A stretch of 47,193 nt of DNA from Priestia endophytica DSM 13796 (GCF_900115845.1 NZ_FOXX01000021.1:1-47193), one strand, 5' to 3'; shown: positions 1-12,677, numbered from the stretch's first letter. Notes: generated from the letters alone by a model not told the origin. A program made the numbers and translations.

Positions 1-120
1 GATGAGACTTCCCATTCTTCGGAAGTAAGATCCCTGAGAGACGATCAGGTAGATAGGTTAGAGGTGGAAGCATGGCGACATGTGGAGCTGACTAATACTA
101 ATCGATCGAGGACTTAACCT
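1..120 (+). rRNA. 23S rRNA, 3' end (partial)
   Basis: This is the last ~120 nt of a 23S rRNA gene; the rest lies before the window. The segment ending in CTAATCGATCGAGGACTTAA is the standard Bacillus 23S 3' end. The exact mature end (about 118-125) cannot be fixed by eye. A 5S gene follows after about 70 nt, so this is the tail of an rrn operon, as upstream of ctsR in B. subtilis. Confidence 0.93.
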
Positions 121-191
121 AAGAATTGATCATAATCGGATATGTTTTTCCTTGCCTTGTTATTTAGTTTTGAGTGAACAACTTTATATAG

Positions 192-307
192 TCTGGTAAC
201 CATAGCCAAGAGGTCACACCTGTTCCCATGCCGAACACAGAAGTTAAGCTCTTGAACGCCGATGGTAGTTGGGACTTTGTCCCTGTGAGAGTAGGACGTT
301 GCCAGGC
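192..307 (+). rRNA. 5S rRNA
   Basis: A complete 5S gene of about 116 nt. The conserved core (CCGAACACAGAAGTTAAGCT, then GCCGATGGTAGT and GAGAGTAGGACG) matches Bacillus 5S. The ends TCTGGT and GCCAGG can pair to form the terminal helix. A terminator follows directly and no tRNA gene lies between the 5S gene and ctsR. Confidence 0.95.
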
Positions 308-312
308 ACCAT

Positions 313-351
313 ACAAAAAAGGCTGATCTTTTATAGATCAGTCTTTTTTGT
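313..351 (+). terminator. rrn operon terminator
   Basis: Intrinsic terminator. The AAAAAAGGCTGATCT arm pairs with AGATCAGTCTTTTTT across a short TTTAT loop, and the right arm provides the U-tract. It separates the rRNA operon from the ctsR operon. Confidence 0.92.
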
Positions 352-384
352 ATTCTATATAATATAATTGTTATAAAGAACGTT

Positions 385-413
385 TTGAAGTAATGAAAAG
401 TGGAAACTATAGA
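385..413 (+). promoter_or_regulatory. possible upstream sigma-A promoter of ctsR
   Basis: TTGAAG, a 17-nt spacer and TATAGA lie about 100 nt before ctsR. The hexamers are moderate matches. It may be a second, CtsR-independent start. I saw no convincing sigma-B promoter here, although B. subtilis has one at the clpC operon. Confidence 0.4.
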
Positions 414-444
414 AGTAGTACCTTGCGTTCGATTTTATTGCAAT

Positions 445-472
445 TTTACATAAAAAGCATTACTATTATTAT
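445..472 (+). promoter_or_regulatory. ctsR operon sigma-A promoter
   Basis: TTTACA (445-450), a 16-nt spacer and TATTAT (467-472). The -10 box lies directly before the CtsR operator, so bound CtsR would cover the transcription start. Confidence 0.6.
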
Positions 473-475
473 AAA

Positions 476-492
476 AGTCAAATATAGTCAAA
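476..492 (+). promoter_or_regulatory. CtsR operator
   Basis: The direct repeat GTCAAATATAGTCAAA fits the known CtsR box, two GTCAAA heptad halves separated by three bases. It lies just after the -10 box and before the ctsR ribosome binding site, indicating autoregulation of the operon by CtsR. Confidence 0.9.
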
Positions 493-508
493 GTCAGGAG
501 GGGAAAGG

Positions 509-970
509 GTGCGAAATATTTCTGACATTATTGAACAGTATCTAAAAGAAGTTTTAGATGTGAGTGACCAAGATATTGTAGAAATTAAACGTAGTGAAAT
601 TGCTCATAAGTTTCAATGTGTCCCTTCCCAAATTAACTACGTGATCAACACACGCTTTACCGTTGAACGCGGGTATGTAGTGGAAAGTAAACGTGGTGGT
701 GGAGGCTTTATTAGGATTATCAAAGTACAATCTAATGACTACTTAGATCTTTTTAATCAAGTACTTGCAATGGTAAATGAACGAGTATCTCAATCAACTG
801 CTGAAAGTTTAATCATTCGCCTAGTTGAAGAGGAGTTCATCACAAAGAGAGAAGCAAGAGTCATGTTAAGTGTTATTGATAATTCTGTTCTTAATGTTGA
901 TCCTCATCATCGTGATCAGCTTCGTGCTAGAATGTTAAAAGCTATGCTGCTAGCTTTACAGCATCGATAA
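509..970 (+). CDS. ctsR: CtsR, repressor of class III heat-shock genes
   Basis: Dimeric DNA-binding repressor of clp genes. The N-terminal winged helix-turn-helix spans about residues 1-72. Its wing carries the glycine-rich loop R62-GGGG-F, which reads the operator, and Arg62 matches the arginine targeted by McsB in related CtsR proteins. The C-terminal half (about 75-153) is the dimer and McsB-interaction domain. The length of 153 aa is usual. The start is GTG, placed by the AGGAGGGG site at 496-503. It is the first gene of ctsR-mcsA-mcsB-clpC, and a CtsR box in its own promoter indicates negative feedback. Heat inactivates CtsR in this family, after which McsB marks it for ClpCP degradation. 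Confidence 0.97.
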   Translation: MRNISDIIEQYLKEVLDVSDQDIVEIKRSEIAHKFQCVPSQINYVINTRFTVERGYVVESKRGGGGFIRIIKVQSNDYLDLFNQVLAMVNERVSQSTAESLIIRLVEEEFITKREARVMLSVIDNSVLNVDPHHRDQLRARMLKAMLLALQHR

Positions 971-1046
971 GAAAGTATGTTAATAAGATTAGAGATAGGT
1001 TAATGTATTTTTTACAAAGTGACAAGAAGTGTGAGGTGAGTAAGGA

Positions 1047-1586
1047 TTGATTTGTCAACAATGTCATATGAGAGAAGCTGCTATTCATTTTACTGAAGTA
1101 TCAAATGGACACCAGCAGGAAATTCATCTTTGCGAAAAGTGTGCAAAAGAGCGAGGAGACTTGTTTATGCTCTCAGATCATGAAACCTTTTCTATGAATG
1201 ATTTGCTTGCAGGATTGTTAAATTTTGATTCTGCTTTTAAAGAAGCTGAAAAATCATTTCAACAAGCTCCATTACACTGTCCTCATTGTAAAATGACATA
1301 TAAACAGTTTGCTAAGGTTGGACGTTTTGGTTGTGCTCATTGCTACCAAGCATTTCAACAGAAATTAACTCCTTTTCTAAAACGTTTGCAGGGGGGGAAT
1401 TCTCTTCACCGTGGAAAGATTCCGCAAAGAGCAGGCGAAAATATTCAATTAAAAAAGGAATTAGAAAATTTAAAAGCGAAGTTAAAACAGTACGTAGAAG
1501 CAGAGGAGTTTGAAGAGGCTGTAAAATTACGTGATAAAATTAGGGAACTGAATCGTCAGCTAGATCAAAAGAGAGGAGAGTCTTAA
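1047..1586 (+). CDS. mcsA: McsA, zinc-binding activator of the McsB arginine kinase
   Basis: Adaptor that activates McsB and helps deliver CtsR to ClpC. Four CXXC pairs are visible: C3/C6, C29/C32, C78/C81 and C96/C99, consistent with two zinc modules. The C-terminal ~40 residues (about 135-172) form a UVR-type coiled-coil hairpin like that in UvrB and the ClpC middle domain. The start is TTG, supported by an AGGTG site eight bases upstream and by the family N-terminus MICQ. It ends 3 nt before mcsB, so the two are probably translationally coupled. Its length of 179 aa is normal. Confidence 0.95.
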   Translation: MICQQCHMREAAIHFTEVSNGHQQEIHLCEKCAKERGDLFMLSDHETFSMNDLLAGLLNFDSAFKEAEKSFQQAPLHCPHCKMTYKQFAKVGRFGCAHCYQAFQQKLTPFLKRLQGGNSLHRGKIPQRAGENIQLKKELENLKAKLKQYVEAEEFEEAVKLRDKIRELNRQLDQKRGES

Positions 1587-1589
1587 TCA

Positions 1590-2678
1590 ATGTCATTAAA
1601 CCATTTCTTAAATCAGGCCATCAGTCCATGGATGAACAGTGATGGACCGGATTCTGACATTGTATTAAGCACAAGAATTCGGTTAGCACGTAACTTTGAA
1701 GACTATGTTTTTCCGATAATTGCTCAAGAAGAAGGAGAAAGTGTTGTAACCTTTGTAAAAGAAAAAATTATGAATCGTCCTACACGATGGGATTTTGAAT
1801 TGTTAGAAATGAAGGAATTAGAGCCTCTTGAAAAGAAAGTATTAGTAGAAAAACATCTTATTAGTCCTTATCTTGCTGAGCAGTCCGAAGAAGGGGCTTG
1901 CATTCTATCACAGAATGAATCAGTAAGTATTATGTTGAATGAAGAAGATCATCTACGAATACAATGTTTATTCCCAGGGTTTCAGCTTGATAATGCTCTT
2001 CGTTTGGCAATGGAATTAGATGATTGGATCGAAGAAAGAGCTGGTTATGCTTTTGATGAGACAATGGGGTATCTAACAAGTTGCCCAACTAATGTTGGCA
2101 CAGGACTTCGTGCATCTGTTATGCTACATTTACCAGCTTTAGTTCTAACTCAACAGATTAATAAGATTGTGCCAGCTATCAACCAGCTAGGACTTGTTGT
2201 ACGAGGGACTTATGGTGAAGGAAGTCAAGCTTTAGGAAATATATTTCAAGTTTCTAATCAGATCACTTTAGGGAAAAGTGAAGAAGACATTGTAAGTGAT
2301 CTACAAAGTGTTGTAAAACAGCTTATTGCTCATGAACGATCAGCAAGGGAAGCCCTTGTACATACATCAAGTATTGAGCTTGAAGATCGTTTATACCGCT
2401 CATATGGAGTATTAACCAATGGGCGTATAATAGAATCTAAAGAAGCCGCTCAATGTTTATCGGATGTTAGACTCGGTATTGATCTTGGCTATATTGAAGG
2501 CATTACGAGAAGCATCCTAAACGAGCTTATGGTTGTAACGCAGCCAGGTTTCCTACAGCAATATGCAGGTGGACCTCTTCGTCCAAATCAGCGGGACATT
2601 AGAAGGGCATCTTTAATAAGGGAACGCTTGCAGTTAGAAAAAGACAATCGAAATCGGATGGAGAGTGATGAAGGATGA
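1590..2678 (+). CDS. mcsB: McsB, protein arginine kinase
   Basis: Phosphorylates arginine residues on proteins such as CtsR, tagging them for ClpCP. It is related to phosphagen kinases. The phosphate-binding arginines lie in STRIRLARN (27-35). The catalytic loop has Cys165 followed by TNVGTGLR (167-174). RDIRRA at 335-340 is the allosteric phosphoarginine-binding motif characteristic of McsB. The length of 362 aa is typical. The ribosome binding site AGAGGAGAG lies within the mcsA end. The stop codon overlaps the clpC start in ATGA, indicating coupled translation with the unfoldase that uses its marks. Confidence 0.96.
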   Translation: MSLNHFLNQAISPWMNSDGPDSDIVLSTRIRLARNFEDYVFPIIAQEEGESVVTFVKEKIMNRPTRWDFELLEMKELEPLEKKVLVEKHLISPYLAEQSEEGACILSQNESVSIMLNEEDHLRIQCLFPGFQLDNALRLAMELDDWIEERAGYAFDETMGYLTSCPTNVGTGLRASVMLHLPALVLTQQINKIVPAINQLGLVVRGTYGEGSQALGNIFQVSNQITLGKSEEDIVSDLQSVVKQLIAHERSAREALVHTSSIELEDRLYRSYGVLTNGRIIESKEAAQCLSDVRLGIDLGYIEGITRSILNELMVVTQPGFLQQYAGGPLRPNQRDIRRASLIRERLQLEKDNRNRMESDEG

Positions 2679-5110
2679 TGTTTGGAAGATTTACAGAGCG
2701 CGCTCAGAAAGTATTAGCATTAGCCCAAGAGGAAGCACTTCGTCTTGGACATAACAATATTGGTACAGAACATATCCTACTAGGAATCGTTCGTGAAGGT
2801 GAAGGGATTGCGGCAAAAGCTCTACTTGCACTTAACTTAGGTACTGATAAAGTTCAAAAAGAAGTAGAATCCCTAATTGGTCGTGGCCAAGAAGTAGCTC
2901 AAACTGTTCATTATACACCTCGAGCTAAAAAAGTCATTGAGCTCTCCATGGATGAAGCTCGTAAACTTGGTCATTCTTATGTAGGCACAGAGCACATTTT
3001 ATTAGGTCTTATCCGCGAAGGTGAAGGTGTTGCCGCTCGCGTTTTAAATAATCTAGGAGTGAGCTTAAATAAAGCTCGTCAGCAAGTACTTCAGCTTCTT
3101 GGTAGCAATGAAGCAAATGCAAATCACCAAGGAAGTGGAACACCAAATGCTAACACACCAACGTTAGATGGATTAGCACGTGATTTAACAGCTATTGCTC
3201 GTGAAGGAAGTCTTGATCCTGTTATTGGCCGTAGCAAAGAAATACAGCGTGTCATTGAAGTACTAAGTCGTCGTACGAAAAATAATCCTGTGTTAATTGG
3301 AGAGCCTGGTGTTGGTAAAACAGCAATTGCAGAAGGATTAGCACAACAAATTGTAAACAACGAAGTTCCTGAGATTTTAAGAGATAAGCGTGTAATGACG
3401 TTAGATATGGGAACAGTTGTAGCTGGAACAAAATATCGTGGAGAGTTTGAGGATCGCTTGAAAAAGGTTATGGATGAAATTCGTCAAGCTGGAAACATTA
3501 TTTTGTTCATTGATGAGCTTCATACACTAATTGGGGCAGGTGGAGCAGAGGGTGCCATTGATGCTTCTAATATTTTAAAACCTTCTCTAGCACGTGGAGA
3601 GCTTCAATGTATCGGAGCGACAACGCTAGACGAATATCGCAAATATATCGAAAAAGATGCAGCGCTTGAGCGTCGCTTCCAACCAATTCAAGTTGATGAG
3701 CCAACAGCAGATGAATCTGTTCAAATTCTACAAGGGCTTCGTGATCGTTATGAAGCGCATCATCGTGTATCTATTACTGATGAAGCTATTGAAGCTGCTG
3801 TTAGCCTTTCAGATCGCTATATCTCAGACCGTTTCTTACCAGATAAAGCGATTGATTTGATTGATGAAGCAGGTTCGAAAGTACGTTTACGTTCATTCAC
3901 AACGCCGCCGAATTTAAAAGAGCTTGAAGTTAAACTTGAAACAGTACGTAAAGAAAAAGACGCGTCTGTACAAAGCCAAGAGTTTGAAACAGCAGCATCT
4001 CTACGTGATACAGAGCAACGTCTTCGCGAAGAGCTTGAACAAACGAAAAAAGAGTGGAAAGAAAAGCAAGGACAAGAAAACTCTGAAGTCACAGTTGATG
4101 ATATTGCAATGGTTGTATCTAGCTGGACTGGAATTCCAGTTGTTAAACTAGCACAGGAAGAAACAGAACGTTTGCTTAAACTAGAAGAAATCTTACATTC
4201 TCGAGTAATTGGGCAAGACGAAGCAGTTAAAGCTGTTTCAAAAGCAGTTCGTCGTGCTCGTGCTGGATTAAAAGATCCAAAACGTCCAATTGGTTCTTTC
4301 ATCTTCCTAGGACCAACGGGTGTTGGTAAAACAGAACTTGCTCGTGCATTAGCAGAAGCAATGTTCGGTGAGGAAGATGCAATGATTCGAATTGACATGT
4401 CAGAATACATGGAGAAACATTCAACATCTCGTCTAGTTGGATCACCTCCAGGGTATGTTGGATATGAAGAAGGCGGACAGCTTACAGAGAAAGTAAGACG
4501 CAAGCCTTATTCAGTTGTTCTTCTTGATGAAGTAGAAAAAGCACATCCAGATGTATTTAATATCTTACTTCAAGTACTAGAAGATGGACGTCTTACAGAT
4601 TCTAAAGGCCGTACAGTGGACTTTAGAAATACAGTTCTTATTATGACTTCAAATGTGGGTGCAGAAGCACTAAAACGAAACAAGTACGTTGGGTTCAATG
4701 TGCAAGATGAAAGTGAGAACTACAAGGATATGAAAGGCAAAGTAATGGATGAATTAAAACGTGCTTTCCGTCCAGAATTCCTAAATCGTATTGATGAGAT
4801 GATTGTTTTCCACTCATTAGAAAAAGAGCATTTACGTTATATTGTTACGCTAATGGCAGACCAACTTATCAAGCGTCTAAAAGAGCAAGATATTGAGCTT
4901 GAACTAACAGAAGAAGCTGCAAACAAAATTGCTGAAGAAGGATTTGATCCAGAATACGGAGCAAGACCGCTACGCCGCGCTATTCAGCGTCATGTAGAAG
5001 ATCGTTTATCTGAGGAGCTTCTAAAAGGGAATGTACAAAAAGGGCAGAAAGTTGTGCTTGATGTAAAAGATGGTGAATTTACCGTTAAAGCAGCACAGCC
5101 AAGTTCATAA
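2675..5110 (+). CDS. clpC: ClpC, AAA+ unfoldase of the ClpCP protease
   Basis: Hexameric Hsp100 ATPase that unfolds substrates for ClpP, including arginine-phosphorylated proteins. The order is two N-terminal Clp repeats (about 1-145), a first AAA+ module (Walker A GEPGVGKT near 210, Walker B LFIDE), a UVR-like middle coiled coil (about 420-470), a second AAA+ module (GPTGVGKT near 550, Walker B VLLDE) and the D2-small domain. The VGF tripeptide used by ClpP partners is present in KYVGFNV. The 811-aa length is normal. The start is either of two adjacent ATG codons (2675 or 2678); MMFGRF matches the family. It overlaps mcsB by four bases. Confidence 0.97.
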   Translation: MMFGRFTERAQKVLALAQEEALRLGHNNIGTEHILLGIVREGEGIAAKALLALNLGTDKVQKEVESLIGRGQEVAQTVHYTPRAKKVIELSMDEARKLGHSYVGTEHILLGLIREGEGVAARVLNNLGVSLNKARQQVLQLLGSNEANANHQGSGTPNANTPTLDGLARDLTAIAREGSLDPVIGRSKEIQRVIEVLSRRTKNNPVLIGEPGVGKTAIAEGLAQQIVNNEVPEILRDKRVMTLDMGTVVAGTKYRGEFEDRLKKVMDEIRQAGNIILFIDELHTLIGAGGAEGAIDASNILKPSLARGELQCIGATTLDEYRKYIEKDAALERRFQPIQVDEPTADESVQILQGLRDRYEAHHRVSITDEAIEAAVSLSDRYISDRFLPDKAIDLIDEAGSKVRLRSFTTPPNLKELEVKLETVRKEKDASVQSQEFETAASLRDTEQRLREELEQTKKEWKEKQGQENSEVTVDDIAMVVSSWTGIPVVKLAQEETERLLKLEEILHSRVIGQDEAVKAVSKAVRRARAGLKDPKRPIGSFIFLGPTGVGKTELARALAEAMFGEEDAMIRIDMSEYMEKHSTSRLVGSPPGYVGYEEGGQLTEKVRRKPYSVVLLDEVEKAHPDVFNILLQVLEDGRLTDSKGRTVDFRNTVLIMTSNVGAEALKRNKYVGFNVQDESENYKDMKGKVMDELKRAFRPEFLNRIDEMIVFHSLEKEHLRYIVTLMADQLIKRLKEQDIELELTEEAANKIAEEGFDPEYGARPLRRAIQRHVEDRLSEELLKGNVQKGQKVVLDVKDGEFTVKAAQPSS

Positions 5111-5123
5111 TAGAAACATTTAC

Positions 5124-5160
5124 ACTAAGGCATACGGAGATAGTTAACGTATGCCTTAGT
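5124..5160 (+). terminator. inverted repeat between clpC and radA
   Basis: ACTAAGGCATACG (5124-5136) pairs perfectly with CGTATGCCTTAGT (5148-5160) across an 11-nt loop. No U-run follows, so it may attenuate or protect the clpC transcript rather than stop it. No promoter is obvious before radA. Confidence 0.5.
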
Positions 5161-5196
5161 TGCTATTATTACTTCTTAGACAGAAAGGAACACAGT

Positions 5197-6576
5197 ATGG
5201 CAAAGAAAAAGACAAAATTTATGTGTCAAGATTGTGGATATGAATCTGCCAAATGGATGGGGAAATGTCCTGGTTGTGGAAAGTGGAACACAATGGTGGA
5301 AGAAGTGGAACATGTTCAAACAGGAAGACGAGGAGCGTTCTCTGGAGCTGTTTCTTCTTCAGTAAAAAGAAAACCAGAAGCTATTACAACAATTAAAACA
5401 GTTGAGGAACCGCGTATTTTTACTAAGTCCTCTGAGCTAAACCGTGTCCTTGGTGGAGGAATTGTAAAAGGGTCCCTTGTTTTAATTGGAGGAGATCCTG
5501 GAATTGGGAAATCTACTCTCTTATTGCAATGTTCAGCACAGCTTGCAGATCAAAAGCATAAAGTTCTCTACATCTCAGGAGAGGAATCAACAAAGCAGAC
5601 AAAGCTAAGAGCAGACCGATTAGGAGTTACAGCAGATCATCTCTTTGTTCATGCAGAAACAAATTTGGAGATGATTTTAGACGCTATCAATGAAATGAAG
5701 CCTGACTTTGTTGTAGTTGATTCTATTCAGACGGTTTATCATGCAGATATTACATCTGCTCCTGGAAGCGTTTCGCAAGTTCGTGAATGTACAGGTGAAC
5801 TAATGAGGGTTGCTAAAACAAATAGTATACCAATTTTTATCGTTGGTCATGTTACTAAAGAAGGATCGATTGCAGGGCCTCGTTTACTTGAGCATATGGT
5901 AGATACCGTTCTTTATTTTGAAGGGGAACGTCATCATACGTATCGTATCTTACGTGCGGTTAAAAACCGTTTTGGTTCTACAAATGAAATGGGAATATTT
6001 GAGATGAAAGAAGCTGGTCTTCAAGAGGTATTGAATCCATCTGAAATCTTCCTTGAAGAACGTTCAAAAGGAGCAGCGGGATCTGTTGTTGTAGCTTCGA
6101 TGGAAGGAACGCGCCCTGTATTAGTAGAACTTCAAGCCCTTATTAGTCCAACGAGCTTTGGTAATCCACGGAGAATGGCAACAGGAGTAGATCATAATAG
6201 AGTTTCGCTTATTATGGCTGTATTAGAGAAGCGAGTTGGTTTACTGCTCCAAAATCAGGATGCTTATTTAAAAGTAGCAGGTGGTGTGAAATTAGATGAA
6301 CCTGCTATTGATTTAGCTGTTGCCGTGAGTATTGCTTCGAGCTTTAGAGATCAAGTTTCTAATCCTGTTGATGTTGTCATTGGTGAAGTAGGATTAACGG
6401 GTGAAATTCGCCGCGTATCACGGATTGAACAACGTATTCAGGAAGCAGCAAAACTTGGGTTCCAACGTGCCATTATTCCAGCCAAGAATATTGGAGGATG
6501 GGAAGCACCTGCTGGAATAGAAATTATTGGAGTTGAAACCGTATCAGAAGCACTAAAATATACGTTGGGAGGTTAG
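5197..6576 (+). CDS. radA: RadA/Sms, DNA repair ATPase
   Basis: RecA-like branch-migration helicase for homologous recombination and transformation. It has an N-terminal zinc finger (C10, C13, C24, C27), a RecA-type ATPase core with Walker [11 protein letters not shown] (98-107) and Walker B VVVDS, and the RadA-specific KNRFG motif (256-260). The C-terminal third resembles the Lon protease domain but acts as a DNA-binding ring in the family. Its length of 459 aa is usual. It follows clpC after 86 nt and precedes disA by 8 nt. In B. subtilis RadA modulates DisA activity, which fits this pairing. Confidence 0.96.
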   Translation: MAKKKTKFMCQDCGYESAKWMGKCPGCGKWNTMVEEVEHVQTGRRGAFSGAVSSSVKRKPEAITTIKTVEEPRIFTKSSELNRVLGGGIVKGSLVLIGGDPGIGKSTLLLQCSAQLADQKHKVLYISGEESTKQTKLRADRLGVTADHLFVHAETNLEMILDAINEMKPDFVVVDSIQTVYHADITSAPGSVSQVRECTGELMRVAKTNSIPIFIVGHVTKEGSIAGPRLLEHMVDTVLYFEGERHHTYRILRAVKNRFGSTNEMGIFEMKEAGLQEVLNPSEIFLEERSKGAAGSVVVASMEGTRPVLVELQALISPTSFGNPRRMATGVDHNRVSLIMAVLEKRVGLLLQNQDAYLKVAGGVKLDEPAIDLAVAVSIASSFRDQVSNPVDVVIGEVGLTGEIRRVSRIEQRIQEAAKLGFQRAIIPAKNIGGWEAPAGIEIIGVETVSEALKYTLGG

Positions 6577-6584
6577 AACATAAG

Positions 6585-7658
6585 ATGGACGGGGAAAGAA
6601 TAAATGAGAAACAAATGACTGAAATTCTCCAGTTTGTTGCTCCTGGGACACCGATTAGAGAAGGTATTGAAAACGTTCTGCGTGCCAAAACAGGAGGACT
6701 TATTGTGTTAGGCAACACTGAGGAAGTAAAAAAAATTGTTGATGGTGGATTTTCAATCAACTGTTCTTTCTCTCCAGCCCACCTGTATGAACTTGCTAAA
6801 ATGGATGGAGCTATTATCTTAAGTGAGTCAGGAAATAAGATTTTATATGCCAACACGCAGCTTATCCCAGACCCTTCTATCTCTTCCTCTGAAACAGGAA
6901 TGCGCCATCGTACAGCAGAAAGAACCGCAAAACAGACAGGAAATCTTGTTATTGCTATTTCTGAGCGTAGGAATGTTATTACTCTTTATAAAGGACAACT
7001 TCAATATGTATTAAGAGAGATTAGTGTTATTTTAGCAAAAGCAAACCAAGCATTGGAGACATTAGAGAAATATAAAACAGTGCTAGATGAATCTGTTGAT
7101 AGCTTAAGTTCTCTAGAATTTGAAGAACAAGTAACACATGCAGATGTTATTCAAGTCCTTCATCGTATTGAGATGGTATTACGGATTAAGCATGAAATTT
7201 TAAATTATGTAAGTGAATTAGGGATTGAAGGAAGACTTGTGAGGCTTCAAATGAATGAACTTCTTTCTCATTTCCAAGAAGAAGTAGTTCTGCTTGTTCA
7301 AGACTATATGTATGACCCGGAAAAAGATTCTTATAAGATTGTCAACAAACTCCAAGATTTATCTAATACAATGCTTCTTGATGACCAAACATTACTTCGT
7401 TTAATGGGATACCCTCTATATACAAGCCTTGATGATCAAGTTGCACCAAGAGGCTATCGAATGCTCCATAAAATCCCTAGACTCCCAAGTGTTATTATTG
7501 AAAATTTAATTCAAGAATTTGGTGGTTTAAAGCGAATTAGTGATGCATCTGTAGATAGACTGGATGAAGTGGAAGGTATTGGAGAAATTAGAGCAAAAAA
7601 AATTAAAGAAGGTTTAAAAACTCTGAAACAACAGCATCTATATAATCGTCATTTATAA
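6585..7658 (+). CDS. disA: DisA, DNA-scanning diadenylate cyclase
   Basis: Makes c-di-AMP from two ATP and links DNA integrity to signalling in growth and sporulation. The N-terminal DAC domain has the signatures DGA (74-76) and GMRHRTAE (105-112), which bind the nucleotide and metal. A helical linker follows, and the C-terminus (about 315-350) is a helix-hairpin-helix DNA-binding domain with [10 protein letters not shown]. The length of 357 aa is close to B. subtilis DisA. Its ribosome binding site GGAGG lies within the last codons of radA, so the two should be co-translated. Confidence 0.96.
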   Translation: MDGERINEKQMTEILQFVAPGTPIREGIENVLRAKTGGLIVLGNTEEVKKIVDGGFSINCSFSPAHLYELAKMDGAIILSESGNKILYANTQLIPDPSISSSETGMRHRTAERTAKQTGNLVIAISERRNVITLYKGQLQYVLREISVILAKANQALETLEKYKTVLDESVDSLSSLEFEEQVTHADVIQVLHRIEMVLRIKHEILNYVSELGIEGRLVRLQMNELLSHFQEEVVLLVQDYMYDPEKDSYKIVNKLQDLSNTMLLDDQTLLRLMGYPLYTSLDDQVAPRGYRMLHKIPRLPSVIIENLIQEFGGLKRISDASVDRLDEVEGIGEIRAKKIKEGLKTLKQQHLYNRHL

Positions 7659-7756
7659 AAGAAGAAAGTATTTGTCGAAAACTGTGTGAAACATGACAAT
7701 TTATTTACAAATAATTGAATTTGTTAACTAGCAGGTTTTGAATGAGCTAAACTGTT

Positions 7757-7762
7757 TATAAT
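7757..7762 (+). promoter_or_regulatory. -10 box before yacL
   Basis: A perfect TATAAT 20 nt before the yacL ATG, with no good -35 at the expected distance (AGGTTT at 17 nt). If used, the start would fall close to the ribosome binding site and give a very short leader. It also argues against an upstream in-frame ATG at 7761. Confidence 0.35.
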
Positions 7763-7781
7763 GATAAAGGGAGGTGAATGT

Positions 7782-10082
<2,301 letters not shown>

Positions 10083-10093
10083 TTTTACAGAGT

Positions 10094-10121
10094 TTGAAAG
10101 ATAAGCATTTGGTGATAAAAT
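10094..10121 (+). promoter_or_regulatory. probable gltX promoter
   Basis: TTGAAA, a 16-nt spacer and TAAAAT, with TG one base before the -10 (extended -10). This gives a gltX leader of about 75 nt. No T-box or terminator is seen in that leader. Confidence 0.55.
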
Positions 10122-10206
10122 AGGCATATTACTATATCATTTCTAAAAGCATATAGCAAAAATATTTATACTGCATTTATACGTAAATTACTGGAGGTTG
10201 AGTTTC

Positions 10207-11664
10207 ATGTCAAACGAAGTTCGCGTACGTTATGCACCTAGTCCAACAGGTCATTTACATATCGGAAACGCAAGAACAGCGCTTTTTAACTATTTATTTG
10301 CAAGAGGACACAACGGTAAATTTATTATCCGTATTGAAGATACTGACCAAAAACGTAACATCGAAGGTGGAGAAGAAAGCCAGCTTCAATACTTGAAATG
10401 GTTAGGTATTGAGTGGGACGAAAGCATTGATGTTGGTGGCGAATATGGTCCATATCGTCAGTCAGAGCGTAATGACATTTATGCAAAATATACAAAACAG
10501 CTTATGGAGAACGAGCAAGCTTACTATTGCTACTGTACGGAAGAAGAGCTAGAAGCAGAACGTGAAGCTCAAATTGCGGAAGGCAAGCCACCTCGTTATT
10601 CTAATAAATGCCGTCATCTTACAGCAGAAGATCGGGCAGCACTAGAGGCAGAAGGCCGTAAACCAAGCATTCGTTTCAAAGTGCCAGAAGGGCGCGTATT
10701 CAAATTTGATGACATGGTAAAAGGCGAAGTTGCATTTGAATCAGATGGTATTGGTGACTTTGTTATAGTGAAAAAAGATGGTATTCCAACATATAACTAT
10801 GCGGTTGCTATTGATGATCATCTTATGAAAATGTCTCATGTTCTTCGCGGTGACGATCATATCTCAAATACACCAAAGCAACTTATGATTTATGATGCAT
10901 TTGGATGGGAAGCACCAAAATTTGGTCATATGACGCTTATTGTTAATGAAAGTCGTCGTAAACTGAGTAAGCGTGATGAGTCTATCATCCAATTTATTGA
11001 ACAGTACAAAGACCTTGGTTATCTTCCTGAAGCATTATTTAACTTTATTACTCTACTTGGTTGGTCACCAGAAGGAGAAGAAGAGCTATTTACAAAAGAA
11101 CAGTTCATTGAAATCTTTGACCCAAGTCGTTTATCCAAATCACCGGCTCTTTTCGATATGAAAAAGCTAAAATGGATGAACAATCAATACATTAAAGAAC
11201 TTTCAACAGATGAAGTTGTTGACCTTGCTTTACCACACCTTGTTAAAGCAGGTAAAGTAAAAGAAGAGATGAGTGACCAAGAGAAGCAATGGGTATATGA
11301 TGTAATTGCTCTTTACAAAGACCAACTAAGCTTTGGAGCAGAAATTATTGAGCTTACAGATTTGTTCTTTAGAACATCTATTGAATATGATGAAGAAGCA
11401 CAAGAAGTGCTAAATGAAGAACAAGTACCAGAAGTAATGAAGGCCTTTGCCCAGGAAATTAACAGTCTTGAAGACTTTGAGCCAGCAAGTATTAAAAGCT
11501 CTATTAAAGCTGTTCAAAAAGCAACAGGACATAAAGGCAAAAAGCTATTCATGCCAATCCGTGTTGCAACAACTGGTCAAACTCATGGTCCAGAACTTCC
11601 ACAGGCAATTGCACTTTTAGGAAAAGAAACAGTACTCGCTCGTTTAGAAGGAGCAGTAAAATAA
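10207..11664 (+). CDS. gltX: Glutamyl-tRNA synthetase
   Basis: Class I aminoacyl-tRNA synthetase. In Bacillus it charges tRNA-Glu and also misacylates tRNA-Gln for later amidation. The nucleotide motif HIGNARTA is at 18-25 and KLSKR at 252-256. The catalytic Rossmann fold with its connective insertion is followed by the helical anticodon-binding half. The length is 485 aa. The start is the ATG at 10207, nine bases after GGAGG; an in-frame TTG at 10198 abuts the ribosome binding site and cannot be used. It has its own promoter and is followed by the cysES T-box region. Confidence 0.96.
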   Translation: MSNEVRVRYAPSPTGHLHIGNARTALFNYLFARGHNGKFIIRIEDTDQKRNIEGGEESQLQYLKWLGIEWDESIDVGGEYGPYRQSERNDIYAKYTKQLMENEQAYYCYCTEEELEAEREAQIAEGKPPRYSNKCRHLTAEDRAALEAEGRKPSIRFKVPEGRVFKFDDMVKGEVAFESDGIGDFVIVKKDGIPTYNYAVAIDDHLMKMSHVLRGDDHISNTPKQLMIYDAFGWEAPKFGHMTLIVNESRRKLSKRDESIIQFIEQYKDLGYLPEALFNFITLLGWSPEGEEELFTKEQFIEIFDPSRLSKSPALFDMKKLKWMNNQYIKELSTDEVVDLALPHLVKAGKVKEEMSDQEKQWVYDVIALYKDQLSFGAEIIELTDLFFRTSIEYDEEAQEVLNEEQVPEVMKAFAQEINSLEDFEPASIKSSIKAVQKATGHKGKKLFMPIRVATTGQTHGPELPQAIALLGKETVLARLEGAVK

Positions 11665-11688
11665 ATTACTAATTTTTGTGCAAAATAG

Positions 11689-11717
11689 TTAACATCTCAT
11701 TCATTCTGTAATATAGT
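11689..11717 (+). promoter_or_regulatory. cysES promoter
   Basis: TTAACA (11689-11694), a 17-nt spacer and TATAGT (11712-11717). It starts a leader of about 285 nt that contains the T-box. Confidence 0.75.
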
Positions 11718-11734
11718 GAACCATATCATTATTA

Positions 11735-11979
11735 AAACGTTGAGAAGGAGAAGTAAAAAACATTCCCATATTAGAGAGAGTCACCAAAGGCTGAAAGTGA
11801 CTTATGGTTTTAATGTTTTTGAAATGCACCTTTGAGTCCTTTGTCCAAACATTTTATGGAGTAGGCAAAGGCGGATTCTCTTCCGTTATTAGAGTAGAGT
11901 AGAGGCTTTATTAGCCTAAGCAGAGTGGAACCGCGCGAACGAAGCGTCTCTGTGTCATATGACACAGAGACGCTTTTTT
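11735..11979 (+). promoter_or_regulatory. Cysteine T-box riboswitch with terminator
   Basis: A tRNA-sensing leader upstream of cysE and cysS. The T-box sequence AGAGTGGAACCGCG (11922-11935) matches the conserved antiterminator bulge that pairs with the tRNA acceptor end. The terminator is an almost perfect hairpin at 11943-11974 (AGCGTCTCTGTG with its complement) followed by six Ts. The Stem I region has TGC at 11825-11827, a cysteine codon placed where the specifier would be expected. Uncharged tRNA-Cys should favour antitermination. The stretch between gltX and cysE is over 300 nt and holds only the promoter and this element. Confidence 0.93.
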
Positions 11980-12008
11980 AGTAAAGAAAAACATAGAGGG
12001 GGAGAAAT

Positions 12009-12677
12009 GTGTTAAAGCTACTGAAAGAAGATATTGACGTTGTTTTTGAGCAAGATCCTGCAGCAAGAAGTTATATTGAAGTGATTTTAACGTATTCAGG
12101 TTTACATGCTATATGGGCACACCGCATTGCTCATGCTTTTCATCGACGCAGATGGTTCTTTTTAGCTCGCATAATTGCTCAAATTAGCCGTTTCTTCACA
12201 GGAGTTGAAATTCATCCTGGCGCGCGGATTGGTCATCGTTTCTTTATTGACCATGGTATGGGAGTTGTTATTGGAGAAACGTGTGAAATAGGGGATAATG
12301 TGACGGTTTACCAAGGTGTTACTCTTGGAGGGACAGGGAAAGAAAAAGGCAAGCGTCATCCAACAATTAAAGATAATGTATTAATTGCAACAGGAGCAAA
12401 AGTGCTTGGTTCTATCGTTATTGAAGAAAATTCAAAGGTAGGAGCAGGTTCTGTTGTTCTAAAAGATGTTCCAAGTAACTCTACTGTTGTAGGTATTCCA
12501 GGAAGAGCGGTTATTCAAGATGGCATAAAAGTTAATAAAGATTTAAATCACTCTGATTTACCAAACCCAGTAGCAGATCGTTTTAAAGAATTAGAAGAAG
12601 AAATTAAAAGACTTCAACAAGAAGTGAAAGAGCTAAAAGAAGAAGGGAAGAAAAAACATGACAATCAAGTTATATAA
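12009..12677 (+). CDS. cysE: Serine O-acetyltransferase
   Basis: Acetyl-CoA plus L-serine gives O-acetylserine, the entry to cysteine synthesis. The N-terminal helical part is followed by left-handed beta-helix hexapeptide repeats from about residue 68; GIEIHPGA-like repeats and the active-site region HGMGVVIGE are visible. The last ~35 residues are a charged, coiled-coil-like tail. The start is GTG, with GAGGGGGAGA just upstream. The 222-aa length is typical of the short Bacillus form. It is controlled by the T-box and overlaps cysS by 20 nt, coupling cysteine supply to its tRNA charging. Confidence 0.95.
   Translation: MLKLLKEDIDVVFEQDPAARSYIEVILTYSGLHAIWAHRIAHAFHRRRWFFLARIIAQISRFFTGVEIHPGARIGHRFFIDHGMGVVIGETCEIGDNVTVYQGVTLGGTGKEKGKRHPTIKDNVLIATGAKVLGSIVIEENSKVGAGSVVLKDVPSNSTVVGIPGRAVIQDGIKVNKDLNHSDLPNPVADRFKELEEEIKRLQQEVKELKEEGKKKHDNQVI

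Noticed and set aside
361-420. Possible sigma-B promoter upstream of ctsR, as in B. subtilis
   Set aside because: A GTTTT stretch is present, but no GGGTAT-like -10 at the needed spacing.
3817-4503. Long open frame on the minus strand inside clpC (228 codons)
   Set aside because: It is antisense to the conserved AAA+ domains of clpC, has no ribosome binding site or recognisable domain, and reflects codon bias of the real gene.
12658-12677. 20-nt overlap of cysE and cysS as a sign of frameshift error
   Set aside because: Both proteins have intact family-typical ends (cysS starts at [14 protein letters not shown]), and such overlaps are compatible with translational coupling.
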